DNA of 64,000 nucleotides from Capsulimonas corticalis (GCF_003574315.2 NZ_AP025739.1:6944001-7008000), one strand, 5' to 3'; numbered from the stretch's first letter, positions 27,047 to 36,898 are shown. Notes: generated from the letters alone by a model not told the origin. Numbers and translations: made by a program.

Positions 27047-28477
27047 ATGGACGGGATCGACGAATCAGAACGCAGTCACGCCGATGATGGCGACATCTCC
27101 AGGGAACGCTTACTCCTCATCGCAAACAATACGCCGTTGCTGGTTGCATTTGTTGGCGCGGATGGCCGCTACCAATTCAACAACGACACATACAATAAGT
27201 GGTTTGGCCTTCACGCGCCTGATCTTCGTGGTAAAGAAGTCAAAGAAGTTATCGGTGAAGCAGCCTATCTCACGATCCAACATCATTTGGAAGCTGCGCT
27301 TGCAGGGAATATCGTGACCTACGATATGATGGTGCAATACGCCAATGCGGGACGCCGCTTCGTTCGAACCACACTCGTCCCTGAAAAAGACGCCACGGGA
27401 GCTGTGTTAGGGTTTATGCTGTTCGTGAGCGACGACAGTAACCTTCACGATGCGCAGGCCCAGATCACGTCCGCGTATAATCGTCTGCTGCTGACCAGTG
27501 AGATCGGACGAGCGGTGCGAAGCTCTGCCGATCCGCAGGAGATTATAGAAACCACGACGGCAGCATTGGGAGAAGCGCTGAACGCGGATCGTTGTTACTA
27601 TGTTACTTATGACTTACAACGCGGCGATAGCTTCGTTGGCCCCGAATGGCGACGCAACGGCGTATCCTCTGTCGCAGGGACGCATCGTATTTCCGATTTC
27701 AGCCCCAACCGAAATCCAGCATATTTCTTAGGCCAGACAAACGTCATCGAAGATGCATTCCTCCTCGCAGACAGTGATGTCTCCAAGAAACTCGGCGTCC
27801 GCGCGGTCATACGTGCGCCAATCCAGCAGGATGGCCAAACGACAGCCCTTGTGGTGGCGATGGCGACTGAGGCGCGCATTTGGACGGAGCAGGAAGTTGC
27901 TCTTGTGGAAACCACAGCTTCTCAAACACGCGGAGCGGTCGAGGCCGCGCATGCACGCCAGCGGGAACGGGCAATCCTTCGTGATGTTCTTGCGAGCGTG
28001 ACGGGGGGCAAGCTCAATCTCGTGTTCGACCGTACTGAGCTGCCAACTCCCGTGGGCCAGAGAGTCGATACTAGTATGTCGTTGACGCCCACGGAAGGGT
28101 TGCGTGGTCTGCGCCATCTTGCGCGGCAGGCGGCTCTGCACGCAGGTCACTCCGACGAGCGTCAAAACGATTTAATCACAGCAGCGAGCGAAGCGGGAAT
28201 GAACGCTATCGTTCATGCAGGTGGTGGGGACGCTTGGGTGCAGTTGACTGAGAAGGGCATGGTGCAAATTTGGATCGAAGATCACGGAAAGGGCATTGCG
28301 ACGGTGGATTTGCCCAGAGCAGCGCTCGCCCGTGGATACAGCACTCAGGGTACGCTTGGTCACGGGATTAAGATGATGCTGGAGACCAGTGACCGCGTTT
28401 ATCTCCTGACAGGTCCAAAAGGAACTACTGTTGTTTTGGAACAGGAACGCGAAGCTCCAATACCTGCATGGTTGTAG
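27047..28477 (+). CDS. PAS-GAF-HATPase anti-sigma kinase (RsbW-like), copy 1
   Basis: 476 residues. PAS domain (about 20-140; FVGADGRYQFNNDTYNKWFG), GAF domain (about 150-315; ALNADRCYYVTYDL), and a C-terminal HATPase_c domain with N box ASEAGMNAIVHAGGG (380-394), G1 IEDHGKGIA (about 410-418) and G2 GTLGHGIKMML (about 435-445). There is no HisKA dimerisation domain, so this is a serine-kinase/anti-sigma type rather than a histidine kinase. The fused sensors are unusual, since RsbW itself is a bare domain. A paralogue of the same length and layout is encoded at 37720-39150. Confidence 0.85.
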   Translation: MDGIDESERSHADDGDISRERLLLIANNTPLLVAFVGADGRYQFNNDTYNKWFGLHAPDLRGKEVKEVIGEAAYLTIQHHLEAALAGNIVTYDMMVQYANAGRRFVRTTLVPEKDATGAVLGFMLFVSDDSNLHDAQAQITSAYNRLLLTSEIGRAVRSSADPQEIIETTTAALGEALNADRCYYVTYDLQRGDSFVGPEWRRNGVSSVAGTHRISDFSPNRNPAYFLGQTNVIEDAFLLADSDVSKKLGVRAVIRAPIQQDGQTTALVVAMATEARIWTEQEVALVETTASQTRGAVEAAHARQRERAILRDVLASVTGGKLNLVFDRTELPTPVGQRVDTSMSLTPTEGLRGLRHLARQAALHAGHSDERQNDLITAASEAGMNAIVHAGGGDAWVQLTEKGMVQIWIEDHGKGIATVDLPRAALARGYSTQGTLGHGIKMMLETSDRVYLLTGPKGTTVVLEQEREAPIPAWL

Positions 28478-28628
28478 CAAGCACCGCGCCTGATACAAGC
28501 TGGGACTGAGCTATTCATTTCCCCGCTGCTCATATCCTCTGCAAAATCATTTTCGTCATGCCGATAATTAATTCGATCTCAGTCTTTCGTCGCTCGATCA
28601 GACGCCCGTTCAAGAGTTAGGAATCTTT

Positions 28629-29993
28629 ATGTCTGCCTCGCAATCCACCTGTACACCTCTCCGTGGGCAGGCAAACAGACCGTCCAGTAAAGAAGGAGAC
28701 TACCACGCCGCCTTCCACCACGCCACCGCTGGTATGGGAATGATAGACCTGGATGGGTGTATTATCGCCGCCAACCCCGCCTTTTCCTCACTCATAGGGT
28801 ATACGCAGAAAGAACTTCTCTGCCACGATTTCTTATTAATTATGCATCCCGACGACCGCATAGCAACCGAGAACGACTTTGAACGCATTCTGTCAGGTGA
28901 GAGCCATACGTTCGTTATTGAGAATCGCTTGATTCACAAGGATGAATCCTTCTTGTGGGTTAAGATGAGCATTTCCTCAATCCGCAATGACGCAGGAAGT
29001 CTCCTTAGCTTTGTAGTTGTGATGGAGGACATTTCCGAGATGATGCACACGCGGGAGATTCTGCACCTGGAACGTGAGCGGTTCCATGCTCTCGCGCAGG
29101 GCTTGGGGACAGGCATCATCATGACAGATCTCAACGATATCGTTACATACGCCAATCCATATATGAGACAAATTACGGGGTATAGCCCCGAGGAGTTGAT
29201 CGGACAACGAGCTATGGACTTGCTCCTTGCGCCTAAAGACAGAGCGGCTATGGCAGCCCATAATAACGACCGTGCAGGAGGTAATTCCGCAATTTATGAA
29301 ATCAAGTGCGTTCACAAGGATGGCAGCGCGGTTTGGCTTGAGGTACGCGCCATCCCATATCGCAACGCTTGCGGCGAGATCGTTGGCACTCAGGCCACAG
29401 TCAACAACATCACCGCGCGCAGGGAGTCCGAGCAGCGCCTTCAAGAATATATGGTGGTGCTGGAATTTCAGAGAAATGAGCTGGAAAAGGCCAATACGGA
29501 GCTGGAGGCACTAGCGACTACTGATGGTCTCACGGGTCTAAAGAATCATCGGGCGTTCCAGGAATGTCTGACCGAAGAGGTTAACCGCGCATCGCGGTAT
29601 GGGCAGGCATTATCCCTGGTGCTCATGGATGTCGATAACTTCAAACAATTCAATGATGCCCACGGGCATCCAGCAGGCGATGTAGTCCTGAAAACTGTGG
29701 CGCATTTCCTTCGAAAAAGCGCCCGCGACACTGATATAACCGCAAGATATGGCGGCGAAGAGTTTGTAATTATCCTGCCCGAGACAGAGATGGAAGGCGC
29801 ATGTGCTTTTGCAGAACGCTTACGCGCCTCTATCGAAGACAATCGCTGGCCTGTGCGTCCTGTTACAGCTTCCTTTGGCGTTGCGGTATTAAAACATAAA
29901 AACATTTGTGGCGCGGACATCATCGCAAGAGCGGATAAGGCACTTTATCAGGCAAAAGCGGCTGGGCGTAACTGCGTGATTATAGAAGCATGA
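28629..29993 (+). CDS. PAS-PAS diguanylate cyclase
   Basis: 454 residues, two PAS domains (about 25-140 and 150-275; NPAFSSLIGYTQKELL and NPYMRQITGYSPEELI), a short coiled coil, then GGDEF (about 295-454). The catalytic motif is GGEEF with RDTD five residues before it, a classic RxxD product-inhibition site. It should make cyclic di-GMP under PAS control in the cytosol, with feedback. Same strand as the phosphatase and kinase before it; the gap of about 150 bases could hold its own promoter. Confidence 0.9.
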   Translation: MSASQSTCTPLRGQANRPSSKEGDYHAAFHHATAGMGMIDLDGCIIAANPAFSSLIGYTQKELLCHDFLLIMHPDDRIATENDFERILSGESHTFVIENRLIHKDESFLWVKMSISSIRNDAGSLLSFVVVMEDISEMMHTREILHLERERFHALAQGLGTGIIMTDLNDIVTYANPYMRQITGYSPEELIGQRAMDLLLAPKDRAAMAAHNNDRAGGNSAIYEIKCVHKDGSAVWLEVRAIPYRNACGEIVGTQATVNNITARRESEQRLQEYMVVLEFQRNELEKANTELEALATTDGLTGLKNHRAFQECLTEEVNRASRYGQALSLVLMDVDNFKQFNDAHGHPAGDVVLKTVAHFLRKSARDTDITARYGGEEFVIILPETEMEGACAFAERLRASIEDNRWPVRPVTASFGVAVLKHKNICGADIIARADKALYQAKAAGRNCVIIEA

Positions 29994-30071
29994 GTATTGC
30001 GTATAGCTGTCGGATATTTCACACTTGGCTTTATTACTTGGTCCATTCGTACAGAAGCCAGAAGAGGATAG

Positions 30072-32108
30072 CTATCGCGTCACCCTCTGCTGAGCTTTTA
30101 AAAACGCCTGAACACATGTTTCATCCCATTGAATGCCCTGCCCTTCCACCAGGATCTTTAGGGCGTGCTCATGGTCCATTCCACTCCGATACGGACGATC
30201 CGTGGTCATCGCGGAGAATGCATCCGCCACAGCCATAATGCGTGCGATCAGTGGTATAGCCTCCCCACTTAAGCCATCTGGATATCCATCACCATCCCAG
30301 CGCTCATGATGATGGCGCACCGCGTCCAATGTATCTTCCAACCCTGGAATGGCCCCTACCATAATGACGCCCATCACGGGATGTTGCTTTATAGTTTCGA
30401 ATTCCGCCTCTGACAGCTTGCCTGGTTTACGCAACACGGCGTCAGGAACACCGATTTTCCCGACATCATGAAGAAGAGCGGACACCGCCACCGTGCGATG
30501 TATCTTTTCGTCCAAGCCAAGCTGGTCAGCGATCATCAAACTATAAACCATCACATCTTCCGAATGCGTCCGCGTATAGCGATCCTTGTTATCCACCGCG
30601 ATAACAAGGGCATCCATTATAGAGAAGCCCTGCACGCTTCCAGACATGGAGGCGCGTATCAGATCCGCCTCCGATTCGACCGCTCCTCCCATTTTAGCGC
30701 GACGCAGACGCTCATCAGCTCGTTGCAGCACGTCGTGCTGATCCATGGTCAAAGCTGACAATACGGCGGCGCCGATGGAGACGGTAATGGGAATATCCGT
30801 TACTGCCCCCATGGGTCGAAAGCTAATTCCTACTAATTCTGAGCGAAGTCTGGCCTCAAGGTCCAACTGGCTGAAATCATCAATCGCGGGTAGAAGTAAT
30901 GCGAATTCATCCCCGCCAAATCGAGCCACAGTATCATAAGCGCGGCAGACCGTTAATAACTTATTGGCCATTTGCCGCAAAACATGGTCTCCCATAGCAT
31001 GACCATAAACATCGTTGAAAAATTTGAAGTTATTCAGATCGATCATCACAACCGCCAACAGTGATCCTTCTCGCTCCGCACGAGCGGTTTCTTCTTGAAG
31101 CCGAAAATGAAAGGCGCGATGGTTCCAAAGCCCCGTGAGAGGATCGTGATCCGCTTGCTCCTGCGCTTGTTTCAAAAGTCTCTCTTGCTCTGCCTCGCGC
31201 GCCTTGCGCACCGTGATGTCCTGCGTGATTCCCATGACTGCCACGGGATCGCCGCAGGTGTCATATTGAGGAGTGGCATGCGCGCAGAGCCAGTGTATAG
31301 AACCATCAGGCCACACGATGCGGAATTCGACTTGGGAGCGTCCATGACTTTCAATAGCCCGCTGGGCAGATTCGCGCACCAACGCTCGATCCTCGCGAAC
31401 TACTGCTTTGAAAAATTCCGTCTGCGAAAACGGTGCATCAGGAGGTAAGCCAAACAGGGCTTTTGTTTGCGTCGAGGCATTATGGCTTTGCCCTGTTTTC
31501 AAATCAAATCCCCATGTACCAAAATAACCACTCTCCAGAGCGAGCCGTAACCGCGCTTCGCTTTCTCTTAATGCTTCTTGTGTCTGCTGATATTCGGCCA
31601 TCATTTCTTTTTGCAATTCCACACGCCGCTGAAGTTCGATTCGCCCCGCGACCTGTCTGGCCAGCATCTCCAGAACCGCCTGCTGCTCTTCAGTCAATTC
31701 ACGGGCAACGCGATCAATGACGCACAAAGAACCCAACGCGACGCCATCGGAAGTGAGGAGCGGAGCACCCGCGTAAAAACGAATGTTGGGATCGGTGGTG
31801 ACCAGCGGATTGTCGGCGAAGCGTTCATCCACCAGTGCGTTCGGAACGATGAGTGTCTCGGATTGCAGAATGGCGTGCGCGCAGAATGCCTGGTCTCTCG
31901 GAGTCTCGGTGACATCCAAACCGATGATGGACTTGAACCACTGACGCTCTTCATCAATGAGACTGACGGCGGCGATGGGAACACCGCAGATTTGTGCGGC
32001 GAGCTGGGTGATATCATCAAACGCGACTTCTACGGGCGTATCGAGAATGCGCGCCTCTCGCAGAAAGGCAAGTCTCTCTTGTTCATTGGTTGGCAGTGGA
32101 GCGTTCAT
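30072..32108 (-). CDS. GAF-PAS-GGDEF-HD-GYP cyclic-di-GMP synthase/hydrolase
   Basis: 678 residues. GAF (about 20-165; LIDEERQWFKSIIGLD), PAS (about 185-305), GGDEF (about 320-480; ARFGGDEFALLLP with RAYD as RxxD site), HD-GYP (about 500-670; LLHDVGKIGVPDAV and RHHHERWDGDGYPDGL). Both halves keep their key residues: GGDEF for synthesis, and HD, HH-E and GYP for hydrolysis. It may therefore do both or switch between them. It is convergent with the upstream cyclase gene, only about 80 bases apart. Confidence 0.9.
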   Translation of the reverse strand: MNAPLPTNEQERLAFLREARILDTPVEVAFDDITQLAAQICGVPIAAVSLIDEERQWFKSIIGLDVTETPRDQAFCAHAILQSETLIVPNALVDERFADNPLVTTDPNIRFYAGAPLLTSDGVALGSLCVIDRVARELTEEQQAVLEMLARQVAGRIELQRRVELQKEMMAEYQQTQEALRESEARLRLALESGYFGTWGFDLKTGQSHNASTQTKALFGLPPDAPFSQTEFFKAVVREDRALVRESAQRAIESHGRSQVEFRIVWPDGSIHWLCAHATPQYDTCGDPVAVMGITQDITVRKAREAEQERLLKQAQEQADHDPLTGLWNHRAFHFRLQEETARAEREGSLLAVVMIDLNNFKFFNDVYGHAMGDHVLRQMANKLLTVCRAYDTVARFGGDEFALLLPAIDDFSQLDLEARLRSELVGISFRPMGAVTDIPITVSIGAAVLSALTMDQHDVLQRADERLRRAKMGGAVESEADLIRASMSGSVQGFSIMDALVIAVDNKDRYTRTHSEDVMVYSLMIADQLGLDEKIHRTVAVSALLHDVGKIGVPDAVLRKPGKLSEAEFETIKQHPVMGVIMVGAIPGLEDTLDAVRHHHERWDGDGYPDGLSGEAIPLIARIMAVADAFSAMTTDRPYRSGMDHEHALKILVEGQGIQWDETCVQAFLKAQQRVTR

Positions 32109-32282
32109 AGTCTAATCCCAATCAATCTAAAGCACAGTAATATGACAAGGGCATTAATCATCATTATCGGCAGAATGGGAAAGAATTCGTATACCCAGCG
32201 AAAAGCGGCAACGTGAAGGATTCGCCTTCCTTACAGATTTATAGGCAGCGGAGAACAAAGATCGTCACACTTGTAAGCATTC

Positions 32283-32490
32283 TGAAGACGTAATGATTTA
32301 CATACTTTGGAACTGGGTCTGTCGGAAGACCAGCTACGCACCATCGCTATCGCCGCGCTTCTTCATGATGTCGGCAAGATCGGCGTCCCCGACGCGGTGC
32401 TTCGCAAGCCTGGGCGCTTGATGGAAGAGGAGTTTGCGGCGATTAAGCAGCATCCCATGATGGGCGCGTCTCATGGAGTTGTCACAAATC
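32283..32490 (+). pseudogene. HD-GYP phosphodiesterase fragment
   Basis: Open from a TGA near 32288, without a proper start. The text LGLSEDQLRTIAIAALLHDV, then KPGRLMEEEFAAIKQHPMMG is nearly the same as the HD-GYP core of the neighbouring gene on the other strand. The HD is present, but the conserved C-terminal GYP half is missing; after GASHG the frame turns to noise. It is a broken copy of an HD-GYP gene. Confidence 0.75.
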
Positions 32491-32541
32491 TTGGCAAAGG
32501 TAATAGCAGCTCTATATCCAGGGTACAATCGCACAAACCAA

Positions 32542-32655
32542 ATTACACTGACGCTGCAAACCGTGGATCGCGTTTCCCTCCTCACGGGGCCACACCGTTC
32601 AACAGTGGTTCTGGAACATAGCGGCGTGGCGGATGGAGCAAAATGGGCGAAATAG
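32542..32655 (+). pseudogene. Tail of a PAS-GAF-HATPase kinase gene
   Basis: The frame reads LQTVDRVSLLTGPHRSTVVL then EHSGV. This matches the end of the two kinases in this window (METSDRVYLLTGPKGTTVVLE). It follows the HD-GYP fragment by about 50 bases. No kinase body precedes it, so this is a remnant joined to unrelated debris. Confidence 0.65.
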
Positions 32656-32705
32656 TGGAATGGACAGGACAATGATAGAAAGCTCGCTTTAGCACACGAA
32701 AGCCA

Positions 32706-34268
32706 TCACTTTTTGCGAACCAGCACCAGGCAGGCATCATCGCGTAAATCACCGTGAGCAAAATCTACGGCGCCAGTCAAGATTGCCTCGCCCATGTCTT
32801 TCAGCGTTCCGTGGCGGTGCTTCACCGCCAGCTTCGCCAGTCCATCGTCTCCAAGAAACTCCTTGCCATGCCGCGCTTCCGTGACGCCATCCGTGGTCAT
32901 TACCAGCGTATCTCCAACCCCGAGTTGGAAATCCACCTGGTGATATCGGCTCTTCGGCTCGATGTTCATGCCGAGTGGCGTCCCTGACGCTTTCAAAACT
33001 TCCGTGACGCCATTTGTGCGGATCAACAACGGTCCTTCCATTGCCGCCACTGAAACAGTTCCCATACCCGTTTGTCGGTCAATAATCGCAAGCGACAGAC
33101 ACACGGGCATATCACCACCCTCCGTGTTGATTCCTTTTAAAAAAAGACGGTTGCTCTCAGAAAGATAATCGTTCATCTGCTGCAGAATGCGTGATGGCTG
33201 CACATGCTCACGTATGTATGCTCGTAGGGTATGCTTGAGTTCCGTGGTAAACACGGCGGATGAAAGGCCATGTCCCATCACATCACCGCAGACCAAGGCA
33301 ACATGCCCATTGTCAAAAGCAAATGTGTCCCAAAAGTCGCCGCCAACGAGCGCTTCGTCCGAAGCAGTAGAATATACGGTCTGAACTGACAATCCAGAAA
33401 AGGCATCCTCATTCGGCTGAAACAGCATTGTACGCTGTAGGACGGTCGCGATTTTCTTGTCCCGCTTGTGTTCTACAGCAACTTTGGCCTCCAACAGTTT
33501 ACGCTCCGTCACATCACGGATATTGCATTGAATGACCTGAGTATTGCCTTCCTGGTAAATATTACTGACGAACTCCACTTCGCGTTTCTTGTCTCCCTTA
33601 CTTGCGAGTGGCAAGTCTTCATATCGGATATAGCCTTGTTCCTTCAATTGGCGAAAAGCATCGCGACTGGCCTCTTCATCTTTGAGCAGACAGATTTCCC
33701 AAAGCTCCTTGCCCACAAGTTCATCATGAGGATAACCCAGGAGTTCCGTCATGTACGGATTAGCGTCCGTGATCTTTCCATGCTCACTGCTAAGAATCAG
33801 GATGCCGTCACGAGCCGTTTCGAATAATCGACGATACCGCAGTTCCGAAACAAGCAACGCCTGTGACGCGCGCTTCTGGTCGCTAACATCTTCGATAAAA
33901 AGAACAATGAGCGCCGCATGGCTGTCATGACCAATGAGTTCTCGTGCACTGATCCGTATCACTCGCTGGCCGAGTTCTGGAAAATCACCAGAGACCTCAA
34001 AATCATCGAACGTGGGCATCTTAGGAGAAACATCAGCGAGAAGGGCGAGGAGTTCTGGAATATGCCACTGCCCATCGCCTAGGTTGGCAAAGAACTGATT
34101 CTTAATCTCATCTGCTGCCATGCGGAAGGTAGTGTGGAAGAGGGCGTTCGCGGCTAAAACTCGGAGGTCGGTGTCGAGGACCAACAAAGCGTCACGGATC
34201 GTGTCGCCGATATTTCGGACGTACGCAGCAGCGTCCTGGCGGACTAAATCGGCGCGTCTCATGGCCAC
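32706..34268 (-). CDS. PAS-PAS-PP2C (RsbU-type) phosphatase
   Basis: 520 residues. PAS 1 (about 15-130; LLVLDTDLRVLAANALF), PAS 2 (about 140-260; NPYMTELLGYPHDELVG), a short coiled coil (VAVEHKRDKKIATVLQRTML), then a SpoIIE-like PP2C domain with VGGDFWDTFAFD, CGDVMGHGLSS, TTDGVTEAR and RDDACLVLV as metal-binding acids. It is one of three phosphatases of this type in the cluster, each with different sensors, so several signals could converge on one STAS protein. Cytosolic. Confidence 0.9.
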   Translation of the reverse strand: MAMRRADLVRQDAAAYVRNIGDTIRDALLVLDTDLRVLAANALFHTTFRMAADEIKNQFFANLGDGQWHIPELLALLADVSPKMPTFDDFEVSGDFPELGQRVIRISARELIGHDSHAALIVLFIEDVSDQKRASQALLVSELRYRRLFETARDGILILSSEHGKITDANPYMTELLGYPHDELVGKELWEICLLKDEEASRDAFRQLKEQGYIRYEDLPLASKGDKKREVEFVSNIYQEGNTQVIQCNIRDVTERKLLEAKVAVEHKRDKKIATVLQRTMLFQPNEDAFSGLSVQTVYSTASDEALVGGDFWDTFAFDNGHVALVCGDVMGHGLSSAVFTTELKHTLRAYIREHVQPSRILQQMNDYLSESNRLFLKGINTEGGDMPVCLSLAIIDRQTGMGTVSVAAMEGPLLIRTNGVTEVLKASGTPLGMNIEPKSRYHQVDFQLGVGDTLVMTTDGVTEARHGKEFLGDDGLAKLAVKHRHGTLKDMGEAILTGAVDFAHGDLRDDACLVLVRKK

Positions 34269-34376
34269 CTCGAAAACCTACGAACAGGATAGTGTATCGA
34301 TTATACCCGAGGATCAGCCGTACAAATGCGAGTGAAGACCAACATAACAAGGAGAGATCGATGGAGAGAATGATCG

Positions 34377-35660
34377 TTAAGCCATGCGAGCAAGTAGTAA
34401 ACAGACATCATCGCGGAACTCGCCGCCGTATTCGCGTGCGCCTTCCAAAACCGCCTGGGCAATATGATCCACCGCCCCAAGAGACATAGCGTTCTCAGCG
34501 AGGCGGATCAGACCATCGCAGCCAAGGAAATCGTCGCCCCTCCTGGATTCCGTGAGACCATCGGTTGCCAGCACGATCAAATCTCCGCCACTGAGATGCA
34601 CTTTCGTCGCTTCGTAATCCGTTTCGGGGATAACGCCAAGAGGCATTCCTCCGAGATCGATCTGCTGCGATTTCCCACTTCTTGTCAAAATAATGGGTGG
34701 CTCAGCTCCCCCGCCCGCGAAACTTGCTTCTCCCGTGATGGGGTCGATGACCCCAGTAGAAAGAACAGCAAATCGGGTCAAACGGTCTTCCGCCGCACCG
34801 CGCTCCGCATCCAGGCGCTCGGATTCACACAGAAACTCATTCAGGCACTTCACGGCGACTTCGGGCTTTGCATGTTCTCTCATAAAGGCCCGCAGCGCGA
34901 ACTTGATCTGGGTCGTATGCACCGCCGCTTCGAGACCCTTGCCCACCACATCTCCCAGCACAATGGCAACACGCCCATCGGAGAGCGGGAACATGTCGAA
35001 GAAGTCACCTCCCACCAGCAGATCGGCTGAGGCTGGCACATACTGAGCAGTCAGCTCCAGCCCCGCATGGATTCGACGAGGGTTGCCCAGCAAGATCGAC
35101 CGCTGAAGTATCTCGGCGTTGCGCCGTTCTCTTCCCAGCGCTGCCGCAAGCTCCGTCTCCGCCCGCTTGTGTTCCGTAGTGTCATGCATGATCTCGACGA
35201 ATCCACGCAGCCTTCCGTCGCGCTCGCGGAGGGAGTGAATGGTTCCAGTTCCCCAAAACCGTGAGCCGTCCTTTCGGACGTGCCAGCGATTGTCCTCACA
35301 CTCCGCTTTAAGCGCAGCCCGAGCCAAGCCACGAGCGCAGACACGTTGAAGTCTATCCTCGGTCGTAAAGTAGATTTCGGCGTAAAGCCCCAAAACTTCG
35401 TCCTCCGACCAGCCCATAATGCACTCGGCGCCTAAGTTCCAATTTACAATCGCGCCATTGATGTCCATGATGATGATCGCACAGTCACGCACATTCGCTT
35501 CGATCAAGCGTAGGCGATCCTCGGCAGGCAACGGGATTGATTTGCTGGAACTGGTTTGTCCGCGAAAGGTTGTGGCGTAAGGGTCATTTGTCACGGGGGA
35601 ACACTTGCCTTTCACGTTGTGTCGTAAATCTCGGCGCAACGCCAGCACTTCACAGAGCAA
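34377..35660 (-). CDS. PAS-PP2C (RsbU-type) phosphatase
   Basis: 427 residues as opened by TTG 35660; the first about 50 residues are not conserved, so the true start may be inside. One PAS domain (about 52-170; IVNWNLGAECIMGWSEDEVL), a helix (RRNAEILQRSILLG), then a SpoIIE/PP2C domain (about 200-427) with VGGDFFDMF, LGDVVGKGLEA, ATDGLTESR and RDDVCLLLAR. Follows about 110 bases upstream, in reading direction, of the other minus-strand phosphatase, so the two may form one operon. Confidence 0.88.
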   Translation of the reverse strand: MLCEVLALRRDLRHNVKGKCSPVTNDPYATTFRGQTSSSKSIPLPAEDRLRLIEANVRDCAIIIMDINGAIVNWNLGAECIMGWSEDEVLGLYAEIYFTTEDRLQRVCARGLARAALKAECEDNRWHVRKDGSRFWGTGTIHSLRERDGRLRGFVEIMHDTTEHKRAETELAAALGRERRNAEILQRSILLGNPRRIHAGLELTAQYVPASADLLVGGDFFDMFPLSDGRVAIVLGDVVGKGLEAAVHTTQIKFALRAFMREHAKPEVAVKCLNEFLCESERLDAERGAAEDRLTRFAVLSTGVIDPITGEASFAGGGAEPPIILTRSGKSQQIDLGGMPLGVIPETDYEATKVHLSGGDLIVLATDGLTESRRGDDFLGCDGLIRLAENAMSLGAVDHIAQAVLEGAREYGGEFRDDVCLLLARMA

Positions 35661-35743
35661 TTCTTAAATAATAATTATAGCGATTAGTCATAATAAACAC
35701 ACTAAAACAAAATTGCCAATTCACGACATTGTATGCCAAGATT

Positions 35744-36154
35744 TCAGGCGTGATCGACGATAGCGGTACAGCCATGGGTGATTGGGTCGGCGTGAGACGC
35801 GCAGTAGTATCCTCCGCATAGGAAACAGAAGTGTCGTTTGGCGGGCTTGTCGATCTGATTGCGACATTCCACTCTTAGCCCCACGTTTCTTAGGCCCACG
35901 TTCAAGTTCGCGAGTAACGCAACGACAGTATAAGCGGAAGAATCGGCGGGTGCGCCGTAACTGCAGGTCAGCCAAGGCACATCTTCTTTCGCCCCATACA
36001 CTGGAACGTGGGATACGATATTGGGAGCCTCGATTGCTGCCGACAACGTCTCATACTGGGCGGATTTGCGGTCTTCAAGAGACAGAGCAGCTTCCGTGCC
36101 ATGACATAATATGTTGACTATTAGGCTCTCATGGCAGTTAATTTTGCGCGTCAT
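35744..36154 (-). CDS. Protein with a C-terminal AN1-like zinc finger
   Basis: 136 residues from ATG 36154 (AAGGGG five bases before; GTG 36160 is an alternative). The last part reads CFLCGGYYCASHADPITHGC. Its spacing C-x2-C-x4-C-x2-H-x5-H-x-C is that of the second half of an AN1 zinc finger. The first about 105 residues, with two more cysteines near the start, are not recognised. AN1 fingers are common in eukaryotes and archaea and rare in bacteria, where they usually sit in membrane-associated proteins. No membrane segment here. Its place beside PP2C genes may be chance. Confidence 0.6.
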   Translation of the reverse strand: MTRKINCHESLIVNILCHGTEAALSLEDRKSAQYETLSAAIEAPNIVSHVPVYGAKEDVPWLTCSYGAPADSSAYTVVALLANLNVGLRNVGLRVECRNQIDKPAKRHFCFLCGGYYCASHADPITHGCTAIVDHA

Positions 36155-36898
36155 AGACACCCCTTTCCAAATTGGGAATATCGTGTGAGAGGAAGCAAGG
36201 CCAAGAGAAGACTTACCTAACCTGCTGGCATATTACCCCATTTAGAAACAAATTTAACATCAGCTAAATTGGTGAGACAACAACATTCCGTTGAGTAACG
36301 ATTTGTCGTTAACAATGCGATGGAAGCATGTTCGCTATCGCTTGATTATAATTTCGTTCCATAACGCCATCATGAAATTCTTCCGTACCGAGCGACGATT
36401 GATGCGGGCAACACGACAGTCCTTTCCTCTCTCAGAACGATTGCTTCCAGGCGGCGAGCAACTCTTCCTTACTGACGCCAAGCGCTTCGCGATGTATCGA
36501 TCCGTGAAGTAGCACTCCCATGTCACGCCACGGCGCTGCGTATGTCTTCCATTGTATTCCCTTGAATATACAGCCCAATACCCAGATGCAAATGCGACCG
36601 TTGTGGCATATCCTCGGCGGTAAAGCAAACCTATGGGCGCCGTTATCTGGGGGGGAGAGGATATTGATGCGGGGAGTGGGATCAGGTTCGGAACTGCCGT
36701 TCATTCGCGACCTCCGCCTGTTGGTCAATCTTTACCATCCAGGCGAATCGTCCAGTAACAACTTTACGAATGTTCCTTGGCGGTATATTTCTTGCGTTGA
36801 CACGAGCTTCTTAAGTTTACATGATAGCGATTACAGCTATAATACCAGAAACAGCATTATGAGTCCAGACATAAGAATCGATATGTGGACCGTATTTC
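36155..36898. other. Poorly coding stretch
   Basis: About 740 bases between divergent genes. Several overlapping frames exist on both strands, but only the minus-strand frame listed separately at 36432-36728 has an ending that looks coding. Nothing else supports a gene. Confidence 0.35.
36432..36728 (-). pseudogene. Possible gene remnant
   Basis: 98 codons. Only the last half looks coding (YAAPWRDMGVLLHGSIHREA, then LGVSKEELLAAWKQSF), while the first half is Arg/Pro-rich noise. I see no ribosome site. It may be the C-terminus of a lost gene. Confidence 0.25.
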
